Of a DNA stretch of 64,000 nucleotides, positions 18,871 through 27,953 are shown piece by piece (the first letter of the stretch is position 1; every line of letters starts with the position of its first letter). Made by a program: the position numbers and the translations under genes. The DNA is from DYGA01 sp964540695. GTDB taxonomy: Bacteria; Patescibacteriota; Patescibacteriia; S139-126. The notes under the pieces were generated by a model, which made no database searches, was not told where the DNA came from, and saw only the letters and a list, made by a program, of their open reading frames with translations. Where the stretch lies: positions 33,077 to 97,076 of the forward strand of contig CAZINS010000002.1 in NCBI GenBank assembly GCA_964540695.1, written 5' to 3'.

Positions 18871-19740
18871 ATGATTAATGCCAGCCAATATAAAAATTTA
18901 GTTTTTCATGATATTTTTTCTTATCCTTTGACTACCAGAGAGTTGCAAAAACTTGCTTGGCAGGATGAATTAAGGGTTGATACCAATAATATTAAATACC
19001 AAACTCAAGCTGGTTTTTATTTTTTACCAAATAAGTCGGAAAATATCCGGATTAGAGGTGATAACTTTGTAACAAGTGTCAATAAGTTACGTAAAGCTAA
19101 ACGACTAATTAAATGGTTGCGATTGTTGCCTAGTGTAAAAATGATTGCTGTTTGTAATTCCTTGGGTTATTTGAATGCCAATGAAGCCAGTGATATTGAT
19201 TTATTTATTATTGCCGCTAAAGGAAAAATTTGGTTAACCAGATTTTGGTTACAAAGTTTTTTAAAATTGTTGCGTTTACGTCCTTATGATCGCGGTCAAA
19301 AACAAGATAGTTTTTGTCTAACATTTTTTTTAAGTCAAGATAATTTAAACATAAGTAATTTACAAATTACTAATCCTGATATTTATTTAGCTTACTGGGT
19401 AGTTAGGTTATTGCCTATTTATGATCCGGCTAATATCTATCAAGATTTTTTGCAAGCCAATAGTTGGGTAAAAAAATATTTTTCTCAAGTAGAAGCAATT
19501 CAGCTTGATAATGATTGGTTAGTAAAAAAATCTTTTTTCAGATACTTTTTTATTTTTTTAACTTTTAATTTTTGGACTAAAATTTTAAAAAAAATACAAT
19601 TGCGTTTATTGCCCCACAGCTTACAACAACTAGCTAATCAAGATAGTAGAGTAATAATGACCGATCAAGTTTTAAAATTTCATGGTATTGATGATAAAAG
19701 AGAGTATTATAATAAGATCTGGGAGAAAAATGTTTATTAA
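18871..19740 (+). CDS. nucleotidyltransferase-like protein
   Basis: 289-residue protein. At about residues 92-116 it has the pattern of a polymerase-beta-type nucleotidyltransferase site: a VCNSLGYLNANEASDIDLFI stretch with S/G followed by the D-x-D pair. A hydrophobic or basic C-terminal half contains WVVRLLPIYD and a possible membrane-associated segment near FFRYFFIFLTFNFWTK. Substrate unknown. It is followed 28 bp later by an O-antigen-ligase-like gene, which suggests, but does not prove, a role in glycan or surface polymer metabolism. Starts with a -10 box 6 nt upstream. Confidence 0.65.
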   Translation: MINASQYKNLVFHDIFSYPLTTRELQKLAWQDELRVDTNNIKYQTQAGFYFLPNKSENIRIRGDNFVTSVNKLRKAKRLIKWLRLLPSVKMIAVCNSLGYLNANEASDIDLFIIAAKGKIWLTRFWLQSFLKLLRLRPYDRGQKQDSFCLTFFLSQDNLNISNLQITNPDIYLAYWVVRLLPIYDPANIYQDFLQANSWVKKYFSQVEAIQLDNDWLVKKSFFRYFFIFLTFNFWTKILKKIQLRLLPHSLQQLANQDSRVIMTDQVLKFHGIDDKREYYNKIWEKNVY

Positions 19741-19768
19741 AAGATTTACGAATTAAGAATTACGAATA

Positions 19769-21088
19769 ATGATTTTACAAAAATTAGAAAAATTATTGGA
19801 ATACGGTATTTATTTATGGATTTTTCTATTGCCCTGGCAAGTCAGATATTTTTATCAAGCTGAACTTAAAGGAGGTGTTTGGGAGGCGGGGAGTTTATCT
19901 ATTTATTTGAGCGAAATTATTTTAATATTTTTGTTATTTCTTAATTTTATTTTATGGGTAAGTAAAAGTAGGGCTGATAAGAAATTGTTAAAGGATATTA
20001 AGTTTAGCTCCCCGTTAATTTGGTTATTAATTTTTGTATTTTGGGTATTTATCAGTGCGTGGTGGTCAGTGTTGCCGGCTTTAAGTGTATATTACGGGCT
20101 TAAATTTTTATTAGCTTTAGGAATTATCTGGTTGATTAAATTGGATAAAATATCTTTTAGCAGGGTTGCGGTTATAATTGTTGCCAGTGGTTTACTGCAA
20201 GGTTTATTGGCAGTAAGTCAGTTTTTAAATCAATTAGTCTGGGGTAGTAAATGGTTGGGTATGGCTTGGCAAGATGCACAAAATTTAGGTGTATCAGTGG
20301 TAGACACAGGTTTAAGACGTTGGCTCAGGGCTTATGGTTCTTTTCCTCATCCAAATATTTTGGGTGGATTTTTAACTATCGCCTTAGTTTTTTGTTTTTA
20401 TTTATATGAGCAAACAAATAGGTTGTGGCAACAGCTAAAAAATAAACAGCTAGAAATTTTTAATACTATTGTTCTTTTTGTCACTATGATTATTTTTTCT
20501 GGCTTATTGCTTAGTTTTTCTCGGGCAGCTTGGTTAGGGGTAGGATTATTTTTGTTTATTATTTTTGTACAACTGATTTTTAAAAAATGTTTTTTTAGTT
20601 GGACAACATTTAATAAATTGTTTTTATTGATTGTTTTCACTGGTGCAATTTGGATAAGCGTTTACACAGAACCTTTTTTGACTCGAATTAATGCCAGTGA
20701 AAGACTTGAACAGTTTTCTGTCAATCAACGGATAGATAGTTATCAAGACGCTTGGCAAACATTTAAACAAAAACCATTTTTGGGAACAGGGATAGGTGTT
20801 TATACTTACAATTTGCACCGGCAACATCCGGAGCGTTATGTGTGGGATTTACAACCACCACATAATACTTTTTTGTTGGTTTTAGTAGAATTGGGATTGG
20901 TGGGATTTATTCTGTTTTTAATAATTATTTTTTTACTTAGCAAAAATATTAATTTTAAACCACAAAGAATTTGGCTAATTATAATGTTAGTTTTTTTAAT
21001 GTTATTTGATCATTGGTGGTGGTCTTTGTCAGTAGGTATTTATTTATTATTTTTATTTTTTGGGCTTATATTATATAAAAAAGAGTAG
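19769..21088 (+). CDS. O-antigen ligase / polymerase family membrane protein
   Basis: 439-residue polytopic membrane protein with about ten to twelve hydrophobic segments. The signature of the Wzy/WaaL (O-antigen ligase) family is visible: GSFPHPNILGGFL, LLLSFSRAAWLGVG, and a large external loop with GTGIGVYTYNLH and PPHNTFLLVLVELG. Such proteins move or polymerise lipid-linked glycans at the outer face of the membrane. In a probable monoderm this could be a surface polysaccharide or glycoprotein glycosyl-transfer step. The substrate is not known. No ribosome site is visible before ATG 19769. Confidence 0.82.
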   Translation: MILQKLEKLLEYGIYLWIFLLPWQVRYFYQAELKGGVWEAGSLSIYLSEIILIFLLFLNFILWVSKSRADKKLLKDIKFSSPLIWLLIFVFWVFISAWWSVLPALSVYYGLKFLLALGIIWLIKLDKISFSRVAVIIVASGLLQGLLAVSQFLNQLVWGSKWLGMAWQDAQNLGVSVVDTGLRRWLRAYGSFPHPNILGGFLTIALVFCFYLYEQTNRLWQQLKNKQLEIFNTIVLFVTMIIFSGLLLSFSRAAWLGVGLFLFIIFVQLIFKKCFFSWTTFNKLFLLIVFTGAIWISVYTEPFLTRINASERLEQFSVNQRIDSYQDAWQTFKQKPFLGTGIGVYTYNLHRQHPERYVWDLQPPHNTFLLVLVELGLVGFILFLIIIFLLSKNINFKPQRIWLIIMLVFLMLFDHWWWSLSVGIYLLFLFFGLILYKKE

Positions 21089-21107
21089 GTAAATAGATTG
21101 TGGATAA

Positions 21108-21134
21108 TTAGCACTCTTGACCAGTGAGTGCTAA
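21108..21134 (+). promoter_or_regulatory. CIRCE operator of groESL
   Basis: A perfect CIRCE element: TTAGCACTC, 9 nt, GAGTGCTAA. CIRCE is the binding site of the heat-shock repressor HrcA. Position upstream of groES fits HrcA control. No hrcA gene is in the window. Confidence 0.95.
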
Positions 21135-21262
21135 TTTTGTTAAAATTGTTTTTGGTCGTGTAAATTATTTTAATTGAAAACATCCTTAAATAATAGTCAA
21201 AATTGGACAAAAAGGGTGAATTCAAGTTAATATTTATTCTCATAATTATTAATCAAAAATCT

Positions 21263-21538
21263 ATGAAAATAAAACCATTAGGAGATAGGGCGGTTTTGAA
21301 ACCTGCTAAAGCTGAAGAAGTAACTAAGTCAGGTATAGTACTTCCTGATACAGTGGACAAAGAAAAACCAGAACAAGCCGAAGTCGTGGCAGTGGGAACA
21401 GGTGAAAAAATTGTTAAACTTGGTATCAAGCCTGGTGATAAAGTACTGTGTTCCAAGTATGGAGGCACAGAAGTAAAAATCGAAGAAGTAGAGTACAAGG
21501 TTGTGGGAGAAGATGATATATTGGCGGTACTTGAGTAG
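21263..21538 (+). CDS. groES: co-chaperonin GroES
   Basis: 10-kDa co-chaperonin forming the lid of the GroEL cage, 91 residues, full length. It begins MKIKPLGDRAVLKP, the canonical start, and continues with the mobile loop (KSGIVLPD) and GTGEKIVKLGIKPGDKV. ATG 21263 is chosen over an upstream in-frame start at 21203, which would add 20 residues without family similarity. CIRCE lies about 130 bp upstream. groEL follows after 98 bp, so the two form the usual heat-shock operon. Confidence 0.97.
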   Translation: MKIKPLGDRAVLKPAKAEEVTKSGIVLPDTVDKEKPEQAEVVAVGTGEKIVKLGIKPGDKVLCSKYGGTEVKIEEVEYKVVGEDDILAVLE

Positions 21539-21636
21539 AATTTTTTAATTTTTAATTTTATAATTTTGTAAATAAATTTAAATTTTTAAAAATTTTATTC
21601 TTAATTTATTATTCATAATTCTTAATTCTAATAAAT

Positions 21637-23292
21637 ATGGCAAAACTAATTAAATTTCATGAAGACGGACGCGCGGCTATCAAAGCTGGCGTTGATAAAA
21701 TTGCCAATGTGGTAAAAGTATCGCTTGGCCCCAAAGGTAGAAATGTTGTTTTGGATAAAGGTTTTGGCGCACCAACTATTACCAATGATGGTGTGACCAT
21801 TGCCAAAGATGTAGAGCTGGAAGATAAGTTTGAAAATATCGGTGCGGAACTAATTAAAGAAGTTGCTGAAAAAACCAATGACGTGGCTGGAGATGGTACC
21901 ACTACTGCTACAGTTTTAGCCCAAGCTCTGATTGAAGAAGGTATAAAAAATATTGTGGCTGGTAATGACCCTATCGCTTTGAAACGTGGTATGGATAAAG
22001 CTTTAGCCTCAGCGGTTGCCGGTTTAAAATCAATTTCCAAACCTATTAAAGATAAAAAAGAAAAAATGCAAGTAGCCACTATTTCATCTTTGGATGAAAA
22101 AGTAGGTGGGTTAATTGCCGAAGCGATGGAGGAGGTTGGCACTGATGGCGTGATTACGGTGGAAGAGTCACAGACTATGGGTCTGGAAAAAGAAGTAGTG
22201 AAGGGAATGCGTTTTGATAAAGGTTATGTTTCACCTTACATGGTAACTGATGCCCAACGCATGGAAGCAATTTATGAGGATCCTTATATATTGATTACCG
22301 ACAAAAAAATATCTGCCATCAATGACATCTTACCGTTGTTGGAAAAAGTGGCTCAAAGTGGCAAAAAAGATATAGTAATTATTGCTGATGATGTTGAAGG
22401 TGAGGCATTGGCTACTTTTGTGGTCAATAAATTGCGTGGCACTTTCAACGTCTTGGCAGTTAAAGCACCTGGTTTTGGTGACAGGCGGAAAGAAATGCTT
22501 AAAGACATTGCTGTTTTAACTGGTGCTACCTTTATTAGTGAAGAATTGGGATTGAAATTGGAAAATGCCAATATTGATGATTTAGGAAGTGCGCGTAAAG
22601 TAGTAGCCAGTAAAGAAAATACCACAATTGTAGAAGGTAAAGGTGAAGTCAAAGAAATTGAAAATAGAATTAGTACCATCCGTAAAGAATATCAAGATTC
22701 TACTTCAGATTTTGATAAGGAAAAATTACAAGAACGTTTAGCCAAGCTCGCTGGTGGTGTAGCGGTGATCAAAGTTGGAGCGGCTACTGAGACAGAAATG
22801 AAACAGAAAAAATATAAAATTGAAGATGCCTTAAATGCTACTAAGGCAGCGGTAGAAGAGGGAATTATTCCTGGCGGTGGTAGTGCTCTTATTAAGGTAG
22901 CTTATGCCTTAGAAAGCTTTAATCAAGAAAAATTAGTTGAAGGTGAAGAAATAGGTTTTAAGATTGTAAAAAAAGCCTTGGAAGAACCTTTACGGCAAAT
23001 TGCCAAGAATGCAGGTATTACTGATATAGCTAAGATAGTTGAAGATATTAAAGATATCAAAGATGCTGACACTGGTTATGATTTTGCTAAAAATGAGAAG
23101 ATAGACATGATCAAAGCTGGTATTATTGATCCTTTGAAGGTAACTAGAAGTGCTTTGGAAAATGCTGTGTCGGTAGCTTCTACTTTACTTACTACTGAAG
23201 CAGTGGTTACTGATAAACCAGAGCCAAAGGATAACCATGATCATGGTGCTGGCGGTGGTATGCCAGGTATGGGTGGTATGGGGATGATGTAA
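21637..23292 (+). CDS. groEL: chaperonin GroEL
   Basis: 60-kDa chaperonin, 551 residues. Equatorial ATP-site motifs VSLGPKGRNVVLDKGFG and VAGDGTTTATVLAQAL are present, as are apical-domain and C-terminal blocks (EEGIIPGGGSALIKVA) and the flexible Gly/Met tail ending GGMGMM. Works with the neighbouring GroES and is probably co-transcribed from the CIRCE-controlled promoter. The gap between the two genes contains ATTCTTAATTCTA-type repeats. Ends before a hairpin. Confidence 0.98.
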   Translation: MAKLIKFHEDGRAAIKAGVDKIANVVKVSLGPKGRNVVLDKGFGAPTITNDGVTIAKDVELEDKFENIGAELIKEVAEKTNDVAGDGTTTATVLAQALIEEGIKNIVAGNDPIALKRGMDKALASAVAGLKSISKPIKDKKEKMQVATISSLDEKVGGLIAEAMEEVGTDGVITVEESQTMGLEKEVVKGMRFDKGYVSPYMVTDAQRMEAIYEDPYILITDKKISAINDILPLLEKVAQSGKKDIVIIADDVEGEALATFVVNKLRGTFNVLAVKAPGFGDRRKEMLKDIAVLTGATFISEELGLKLENANIDDLGSARKVVASKENTTIVEGKGEVKEIENRISTIRKEYQDSTSDFDKEKLQERLAKLAGGVAVIKVGAATETEMKQKKYKIEDALNATKAAVEEGIIPGGGSALIKVAYALESFNQEKLVEGEEIGFKIVKKALEEPLRQIAKNAGITDIAKIVEDIKDIKDADTGYDFAKNEKIDMIKAGIIDPLKVTRSALENAVSVASTLLTTEAVVTDKPEPKDNHDHGAGGGMPGMGGMGMM

Positions 23293-23317
23293 GTTTCATT
23301 TGATTTTTTTAGTTTAG

Positions 23318-23350
23318 AAACGACCTTGTTCCAAGAGAATAAGGTCGTTT
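23318..23350 (+). terminator. hairpin after groEL
   Basis: Ten-bp stem AAACGACCTT (23318-23327) with AAGGTCGTTT (23341-23350), 13-nt loop. The remaining gap to 23535 contains only ATTCTAGA-type low-complexity repeats. Confidence 0.7.
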
Positions 23351-23535
23351 GTATATCCAGGTCGGTTCAATTTTTAATTTTTAAAATTTAGATTTATTTA
23401 AAAATTATAAAATTATTCCCCGCCCTTTTATTCCAAATTCTAGATTCTAGATTCCAGACCTCATATCCCAGATTCTATTTTCTTTTTATTCCTTTTTTGC
23501 TAAAATAAATACTGCTAAATATTAACTAAACAATT

Positions 23536-23862
23536 ATGGATAATGAACATATGACACCAGCGCCAGAAAACAACAATCAGTCAAATCAAGATGACAAAGC
23601 CATTGTAATTTTGTCTTATTTATTTTTGTTATTTTTAGTGCCATTGTTAACAAAAAAGGATTCACCCTTTGCTCAGTATCATGCTAAGCAAGGCTTGTTA
23701 CTTGCTATTTGCTGGTTAATAGCTCCGATTACTTTGTTTTTGGCACCTTTTGTTTATATTTTTTGTGGGGTCATGGCTGTTATTGGTATTATGAATGTTT
23801 TGAATGAAAAAATGGTACCTTTACCTTTGATTGGCCAATTTGCTGAAAAATTTAAACTTTAA
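23536..23862 (+). CDS. DUF4870-like small membrane protein
   Basis: 108 residues. A polar Asn/Gln-rich N-terminus of about 22 residues is followed by three hydrophobic segments with FAQYHAKQGLLLAICW between the first two. That HAKQGL pattern is typical of the DUF4870 / Tic20-like group of small integral membrane proteins. Function unknown. A second in-frame ATG lies at 23551. Followed immediately by a strong terminator, so it is probably a single-gene unit. Confidence 0.75.
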   Translation: MDNEHMTPAPENNNQSNQDDKAIVILSYLFLLFLVPLLTKKDSPFAQYHAKQGLLLAICWLIAPITLFLAPFVYIFCGVMAVIGIMNVLNEKMVPLPLIGQFAEKFKL

Positions 23863-23876
23863 TTTTGGCTTTTTTA

Positions 23877-23904
23877 AAACCCGTCTTTTTAGACGGGTTT
23901 TTTG
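23877..23904 (+). terminator. terminator before ppsA
   Basis: Ten-bp stem AAACCCGTCT (23877-23886) with AGACGGGTTT (23891-23900), TTTT loop and a T-run. Confidence 0.9.
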
Positions 23905-23940
23905 TTTATGGTATAATAAAATAAGTTACTATTAATAAAA

Positions 23941-26331
23941 ATGTATATGAACAAAAAGAAAAAATTTATTTTGCGTTTTCGTGAGATTAGAAACTCAGAT
24001 GTACAAATAGTCGGTGGCAAAAATGCTTCACTCGGAGAAATGTATTCTTTGCTTACCAAAAAAGGGGTCAATATCCCGAATGGTTTTGCTACTACCGCTT
24101 ATGCTTACAAGTATTTTATGGAAAAAGCTGGCATAAAAAAAGAGATAAAAAGAATTTTATCTGATTTAAATGTCAATGATATTAGAAATTTGCAAAGACG
24201 AGGTAAACAGGTAAGAAATTTGATATTAAGTTGCCATTTACCGGTTGAGTTAGAACAAGAAATAATGAAGTATTATCACGAGCTGTCTCGGCAGTTTAAA
24301 ACAACCAATGTTGATGTAGCTGTACGTTCTTCTGCTACTGCCGAAGACCTACCAGATGCTTCTTTTGCTGGTCAACAAGAAACTTATCTCAATATCAAAG
24401 GTGAAACCGAATTATTACTGGCAGTTAAAAAATGTATTGCTTCACTTTTTACTGATCGAGCGATTGCTTATCGAGTGGAAAAAAAGTTTGACCATTTTAA
24501 AATTTCCTTGACAGTTGGTATTCAAAAAATGGTTAGATCTGATCTGGCAGCTTCCGGGGTAATGTTTTCTATTGATACAGAGTCTGGTTTTAAAGATACA
24601 GTACTGATCAACGCTATTTATGGACTGGGTGAATATATAGTACAGGGTATGGTAACACCAGATGAGTATTTTGTTTTTAAACCCACTTTAGCTCAAGGTA
24701 AAAAAGCAATTATCAGTAAAACTTTAGGACCAAAAATAAGAAAATTGGTTTATAGTTTATCTGAAACAGAACCGGTTAAAGATATGAAAGTAAGTCGCCA
24801 GCAAGCAGAAAAATTTGCTTTAACTGATAAAGAGGTATTGCAGCTGGCAAGTTGGGCAGTGATTATTGAAAAGCATTATCAAAAACCAATGGATATGGAA
24901 TGGGCCAAGGATGGTCAATCTGGCAAGTTGTTCATAGTACAGGCTAGACCGGAAACAGTACAGTCACAAAAAGATATGGCCGTTGTGGAAGAGTTTAAAT
25001 TATTACAAAAAGGTAAAGTAGTGGTAAGTGGTGCAGCTGTGGGAAATAAAGTCGGCTCGGGTAAGGTTAGTGTGATTATGGATGTTAAAGATATACATAA
25101 GTTCAAAGCCGGAGATGTATTGGTAACTGACATGACTGATCCTGATTGGGTACCAGTAATGAAAAAAGCAGCAGCGATTGTAACTGATGCGGGCGGGCGA
25201 ACTTGCCACGCCGCCATTGTTTCAAGGGAATTAGGTATTCCAGCCATTGTGGGTACAGATAATGCCAGTCAGGTTTTAAAGACAGGCCAAAAGGTGACTA
25301 TCTCTTGTGCTGAGGGTGAGGTTGGTCGGGTATACGAGGGTAATTTAAAGTACGAAGTAAAACGAACTAATATAAAAAATTTAAAAGCACCCCGCAAAGT
25401 CAAAGTGATGATGAATGTGGGTGAACCAGACCAGGCGTTTAATTTTTCTTTTATTCCCAATGCCGGTGTAGGACTGGCGCGGGAAGAATTTATTGTTAAT
25501 ACTTACATCAAAATTCACCCCCAAGCTTTGCTTGATTATAAAAAATTGAAAGATAAAAAAGTTTTAGCTCAAATAAACAAAATTACGGTTGGCTATACTG
25601 ATAAAAAACAATTTTATGTTGACAAGCTAGCTGAAGGTATAGCCAGGATTGCAGCAGCTTTTTATCCTAAGGATGTTATTGTCAGATTGTCAGATTTTAA
25701 AACCAACGAATATGCCAACTTGATAGGTGGTCAAAATTATGAACCCAAAGAAGACAACCCGATGCTTGGTTGGCGGGGAGCTTCGCGATATTATGATCCA
25801 AAATTTATTAATGTATTTAAAATGGAATGTGCGGCTTTGAAAAAAGTGCGTGAAGAAATGGGGCTAGTGAATGTTAAAATAATGATTCCCTTTGTTAGGA
25901 CTCTAGAAGAAGCCAGTAAAGTAATTGCTATTATGAGCGAACAAGGATTAAAGCGAGGACAGAATAAATTACAACTTTATATGATGGTAGAAATTCCTTC
26001 CAATATTATTTTAGCTAAAGAATTTGCTCGGATGTTTGATGGTTTTTCCATCGGTTCCAATGACTTAACTCAATTAACTTTGGGTCTTGATCGGGATGCC
26101 GGTACCTTGGCTCATATTGGCAATGAACGCAATGAAGCCGTTAAGAAATTGATTACTGAAGCTATAAAGGTAGCTAAAAAATCAAGAACAAAAATTGGAA
26201 TTTGTGGACAAGGACCATCAGATTTTCCTGATTTTGCGGAATTTTTAGTCAGAGCGGGTATTGATTCCATCAGTTTAAATCCTGATTCAGTGATCAAAAC
26301 CATGATCATGTTGAATAAGAAGAAGCTATAA
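23941..26331 (+). CDS. ppsA: phosphoenolpyruvate synthase
   Basis: Converts pyruvate, ATP and water to phosphoenolpyruvate, AMP and phosphate, or runs in reverse in some fermenters. 796 residues with all three modules: N-terminal ATP-grasp (QIVGGKNASLGEMY, VRSSATAEDLPDASFAGQQ), the swivelling phosphohistidine domain with the catalytic histidine in TDAGGRTCHAAIVSREL, and the C-terminal PEP-binding barrel (MLGWRGASRYY, SIGSNDLTQLTLGLDRD, GICGQGPSD). A TATAAT at 23912-23917 lies about 24 bp before ATG 23941; an in-frame ATG at 23947 is a close alternative. Ends before a strong terminator. Confidence 0.97.
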   Translation: MYMNKKKKFILRFREIRNSDVQIVGGKNASLGEMYSLLTKKGVNIPNGFATTAYAYKYFMEKAGIKKEIKRILSDLNVNDIRNLQRRGKQVRNLILSCHLPVELEQEIMKYYHELSRQFKTTNVDVAVRSSATAEDLPDASFAGQQETYLNIKGETELLLAVKKCIASLFTDRAIAYRVEKKFDHFKISLTVGIQKMVRSDLAASGVMFSIDTESGFKDTVLINAIYGLGEYIVQGMVTPDEYFVFKPTLAQGKKAIISKTLGPKIRKLVYSLSETEPVKDMKVSRQQAEKFALTDKEVLQLASWAVIIEKHYQKPMDMEWAKDGQSGKLFIVQARPETVQSQKDMAVVEEFKLLQKGKVVVSGAAVGNKVGSGKVSVIMDVKDIHKFKAGDVLVTDMTDPDWVPVMKKAAAIVTDAGGRTCHAAIVSRELGIPAIVGTDNASQVLKTGQKVTISCAEGEVGRVYEGNLKYEVKRTNIKNLKAPRKVKVMMNVGEPDQAFNFSFIPNAGVGLAREEFIVNTYIKIHPQALLDYKKLKDKKVLAQINKITVGYTDKKQFYVDKLAEGIARIAAAFYPKDVIVRLSDFKTNEYANLIGGQNYEPKEDNPMLGWRGASRYYDPKFINVFKMECAALKKVREEMGLVNVKIMIPFVRTLEEASKVIAIMSEQGLKRGQNKLQLYMMVEIPSNIILAKEFARMFDGFSIGSNDLTQLTLGLDRDAGTLAHIGNERNEAVKKLITEAIKVAKKSRTKIGICGQGPSDFPDFAEFLVRAGIDSISLNPDSVIKTMIMLNKKKL

Positions 26332-26350
26332 TATTTATATTATTTATTAT

Positions 26351-26380
26351 AAAACCCCAAGTTGTTGCTTGGGGTTTTTT
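26351..26380 (+). terminator. ppsA terminator
   Basis: Eleven-bp stem (26351-26361 with 26368-26378), TTGTTG loop, T-run of six. Confidence 0.9.
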
Positions 26381-26389
26381 GTTATAATA

Positions 26390-26418
26390 TTGACAAAAAG
26401 TGATTTTTATGCTAATAT
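26390..26418 (+). promoter_or_regulatory. promoter of the 84-residue gene
   Basis: TTGACA (26390-26395), 17 bp, TAATAT (26413-26418), with a TGC extension before the -10. The leader to ATG 26483 would be about 58 nt. Confidence 0.68.
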
Positions 26419-26482
26419 TAAACCCTTGTTCCTTATTAATTAATTCATTTTTCTAAATTAAAATTATTTCGGAGGTCTTTAT

Positions 26483-26737
26483 ATGAAAAAAGCCATGGTA
26501 GTTCCGTGTGGAAAAAAGTGCGAAGAAGCGAAAAAATTGTTGGCAACTGTCAAAGAAGGTAAAGGTGATTTCAATATTGAAGAAAGGGATGATCATATTT
26601 TGGTTCGTAATGTCTGTGCAGACATAAAAATAAAAAATAATGGTCATGAAAATCATTTACCATTCAGTATTACAAAACAATTTTTTCCAGGGGATATTTT
26701 TATTGCCAATGGCTACGCTTTCACAGTTCAAAATTAA
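26483..26737 (+). CDS. 84-residue protein of unknown function
   Basis: Small soluble protein with two N-terminal cysteines in CGKKC and a third in VCAD. The remainder is mixed alpha/beta with no membrane segment. I do not recognise a family. The gene is clearly expressed-looking: a strong TTGACA/TAATAT promoter, a CGGAGG ribosome site 8-12 nt before ATG and a strong terminator directly after, so it is an independent transcription unit. Confidence 0.7.
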   Translation: MKKAMVVPCGKKCEEAKKLLATVKEGKGDFNIEERDDHILVRNVCADIKIKNNGHENHLPFSITKQFFPGDIFIANGYAFTVQN

Positions 26738-26745
26738 GACCAGCT

Positions 26746-26774
26746 AGCCCAAAGCATATGCTTTGGGCTTTTTT
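26746..26774 (+). terminator. terminator of 84-residue gene
   Basis: Nine-bp stem GCCCAAAGC (26747-26755) with GCTTTGGGC (26760-26768), ATAT loop, T-run to 26774. A TATAAT at 26795-26800, 21 bp before the tRNA-Ser, may start the tRNA transcript. Confidence 0.9.
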
Positions 26775-26821
26775 TCTTGATTTAATTTATAGGTTATAAT
26801 AATATGTGTAGGCGTAATTAC

Positions 26822-26912
26822 GGAGAGGTCGCATAGTGGTCTAGTGCGCTTGCTTGGAAAGCAAGTAACGGTTAATAGCTGTTCGAGGGTTCGAATCCCT
26901 CCCTCTCCGCCA
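26822..26912 (+). tRNA. tRNA-Ser (GGA)
   Basis: 91 nt with encoded CCA. Acceptor GGAGAGG/CCTCTCC, discriminator G. Anticodon stem CTTGC/GCAAG encloses TTGGAAA (anticodon GGA). A long class II variable arm and T-loop TTCGAAT are visible. Confidence 0.95.
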
Positions 26913-26950
26913 CACTTAACTTAATTTTTTATATATACATTTAAATTTAA

Positions 26951-26992
26951 TATTCTAGATTCTAAATTCTTAATTCTTAATTCTATATTCTA
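26951..26992 (+). repeat. ATTCTTA-type tandem repeat between tRNA-Ser genes
   Basis: Imperfect tandem copies of ATTCTTA / ATTCTAG between the two tRNA-Ser genes. The same short phrase recurs in other intergenic gaps (21611-21630, 31664-31687, 32610-32625, 62841-62860). Confidence 0.6.
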
Positions 26993-26997
26993 ATCCC

Positions 26998-27087
<90 letters not shown>

Positions 27088-27121
27088 ACAATTTAGTGTT
27101 GATGAAATTATTTCGACAATG

Positions 27122-27144
27122 AATCGCTTGCTAAGCGGTTTTTT
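27122..27144 (+). terminator. terminator after tRNA-Ser pair
   Basis: Seven- to eight-bp stem (27122-27129 with 27133-27140) with one G-T pair and a 3-nt loop, then a T-run. Confidence 0.65.
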
Positions 27145-27187
27145 GTTATACTTAATTAAATTAAATATTTAGATAAATAATAAGAAC

Positions 27188-27913
27188 ATGAGTATTGAAA
27201 AATTTGGACAATTTTTAGGAAAAACTATCGGTAAAAAAGGAGTTGAATATTTGAATAATAAAGTGGATAATTTTGATATAAAAGTTAGTGGTTCAGAAAA
27301 TTTAGAAAAGATAAAAGAAGAGACATGTTTGTTAGTTGCTAATCACCTTAAACCAAAAGAGAAAGCAGCAGAAAATAGTGGTATTAGTCCTGATGCTTTT
27401 GTACTGTCAAAATTAGTAGAACAAATAATTGGTAAAAAAATAAAGATTGTTCAAAAAAGTGATGATGGCTGGTGGGCAAATAATTTTATTTGGCGCTCTT
27501 TGCAAAGGCATGTGGGGCAGCCATTGGGTAGGGGTTTTTCCAATGGAATTGGAAATATTCCAATTCAAAAAAATCCTGGGAGTTTTAATCGTGAATTTTT
27601 AATTTCAATTGATGAATTAATAAAAAACAAAGAGCCAATGCTAATATTTCCTGAAGGTAATTGGTATGATGATTTTGATTCTAGTCATGAGATAAAATCC
27701 GGAGCTGCGCATATTGCTAAAAAATATAATTTAAAGATAATTCCTGCCTATATAAAGGGGGCTAATAATTGGAAAGAAAAACAAGAAGTCCATGTCTCTT
27801 TTGGTAAATATTTTTCTTCTGATGAATTGGATAAAAAACAGATTTCTGAAAGAATTAAAGTGGAAATTAGTAAACTTCAACAAGAGTTAAATAATTCTGA
27901 AATTATAGAATAG
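27188..27913 (+). CDS. PlsC-like phospholipid acyltransferase
   Basis: 241-residue protein of the 1-acyl-glycerol-3-phosphate acyltransferase fold, expected to esterify a lipid or glycolipid acceptor at the membrane. MLIFPEGNWYDD (the FPEG motif) and a later IIPAYIKGANN block are clear. The catalytic HX4D motif is altered: ANH at 51-53 is followed by E58 rather than D, and the usual D-A-F-V-L-S segment appears at SPDAFVLSKL (D69), as if about a dozen residues were inserted. Starts a three-gene run with two small membrane-protein genes. The acceptor is unknown. Confidence 0.75.
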   Translation: MSIEKFGQFLGKTIGKKGVEYLNNKVDNFDIKVSGSENLEKIKEETCLLVANHLKPKEKAAENSGISPDAFVLSKLVEQIIGKKIKIVQKSDDGWWANNFIWRSLQRHVGQPLGRGFSNGIGNIPIQKNPGSFNREFLISIDELIKNKEPMLIFPEGNWYDDFDSSHEIKSGAAHIAKKYNLKIIPAYIKGANNWKEKQEVHVSFGKYFSSDELDKKQISERIKVEISKLQQELNNSEIIE

Positions 27914-27953
27914 TTGTTTAATAGTTATATTTATTAATCATAATTTTAACAAA

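Noticed and set aside
21657..22142. Long minus-strand frame opposite groEL
   Set aside because: Antisense shadow of a highly conserved gene with no ribosome site.
26777..26800. TTGATT plus TATAAT as a full tRNA-Ser promoter
   Set aside because: Spacing is only 12 bp; the TATAAT alone is plausible but the -35 is not.
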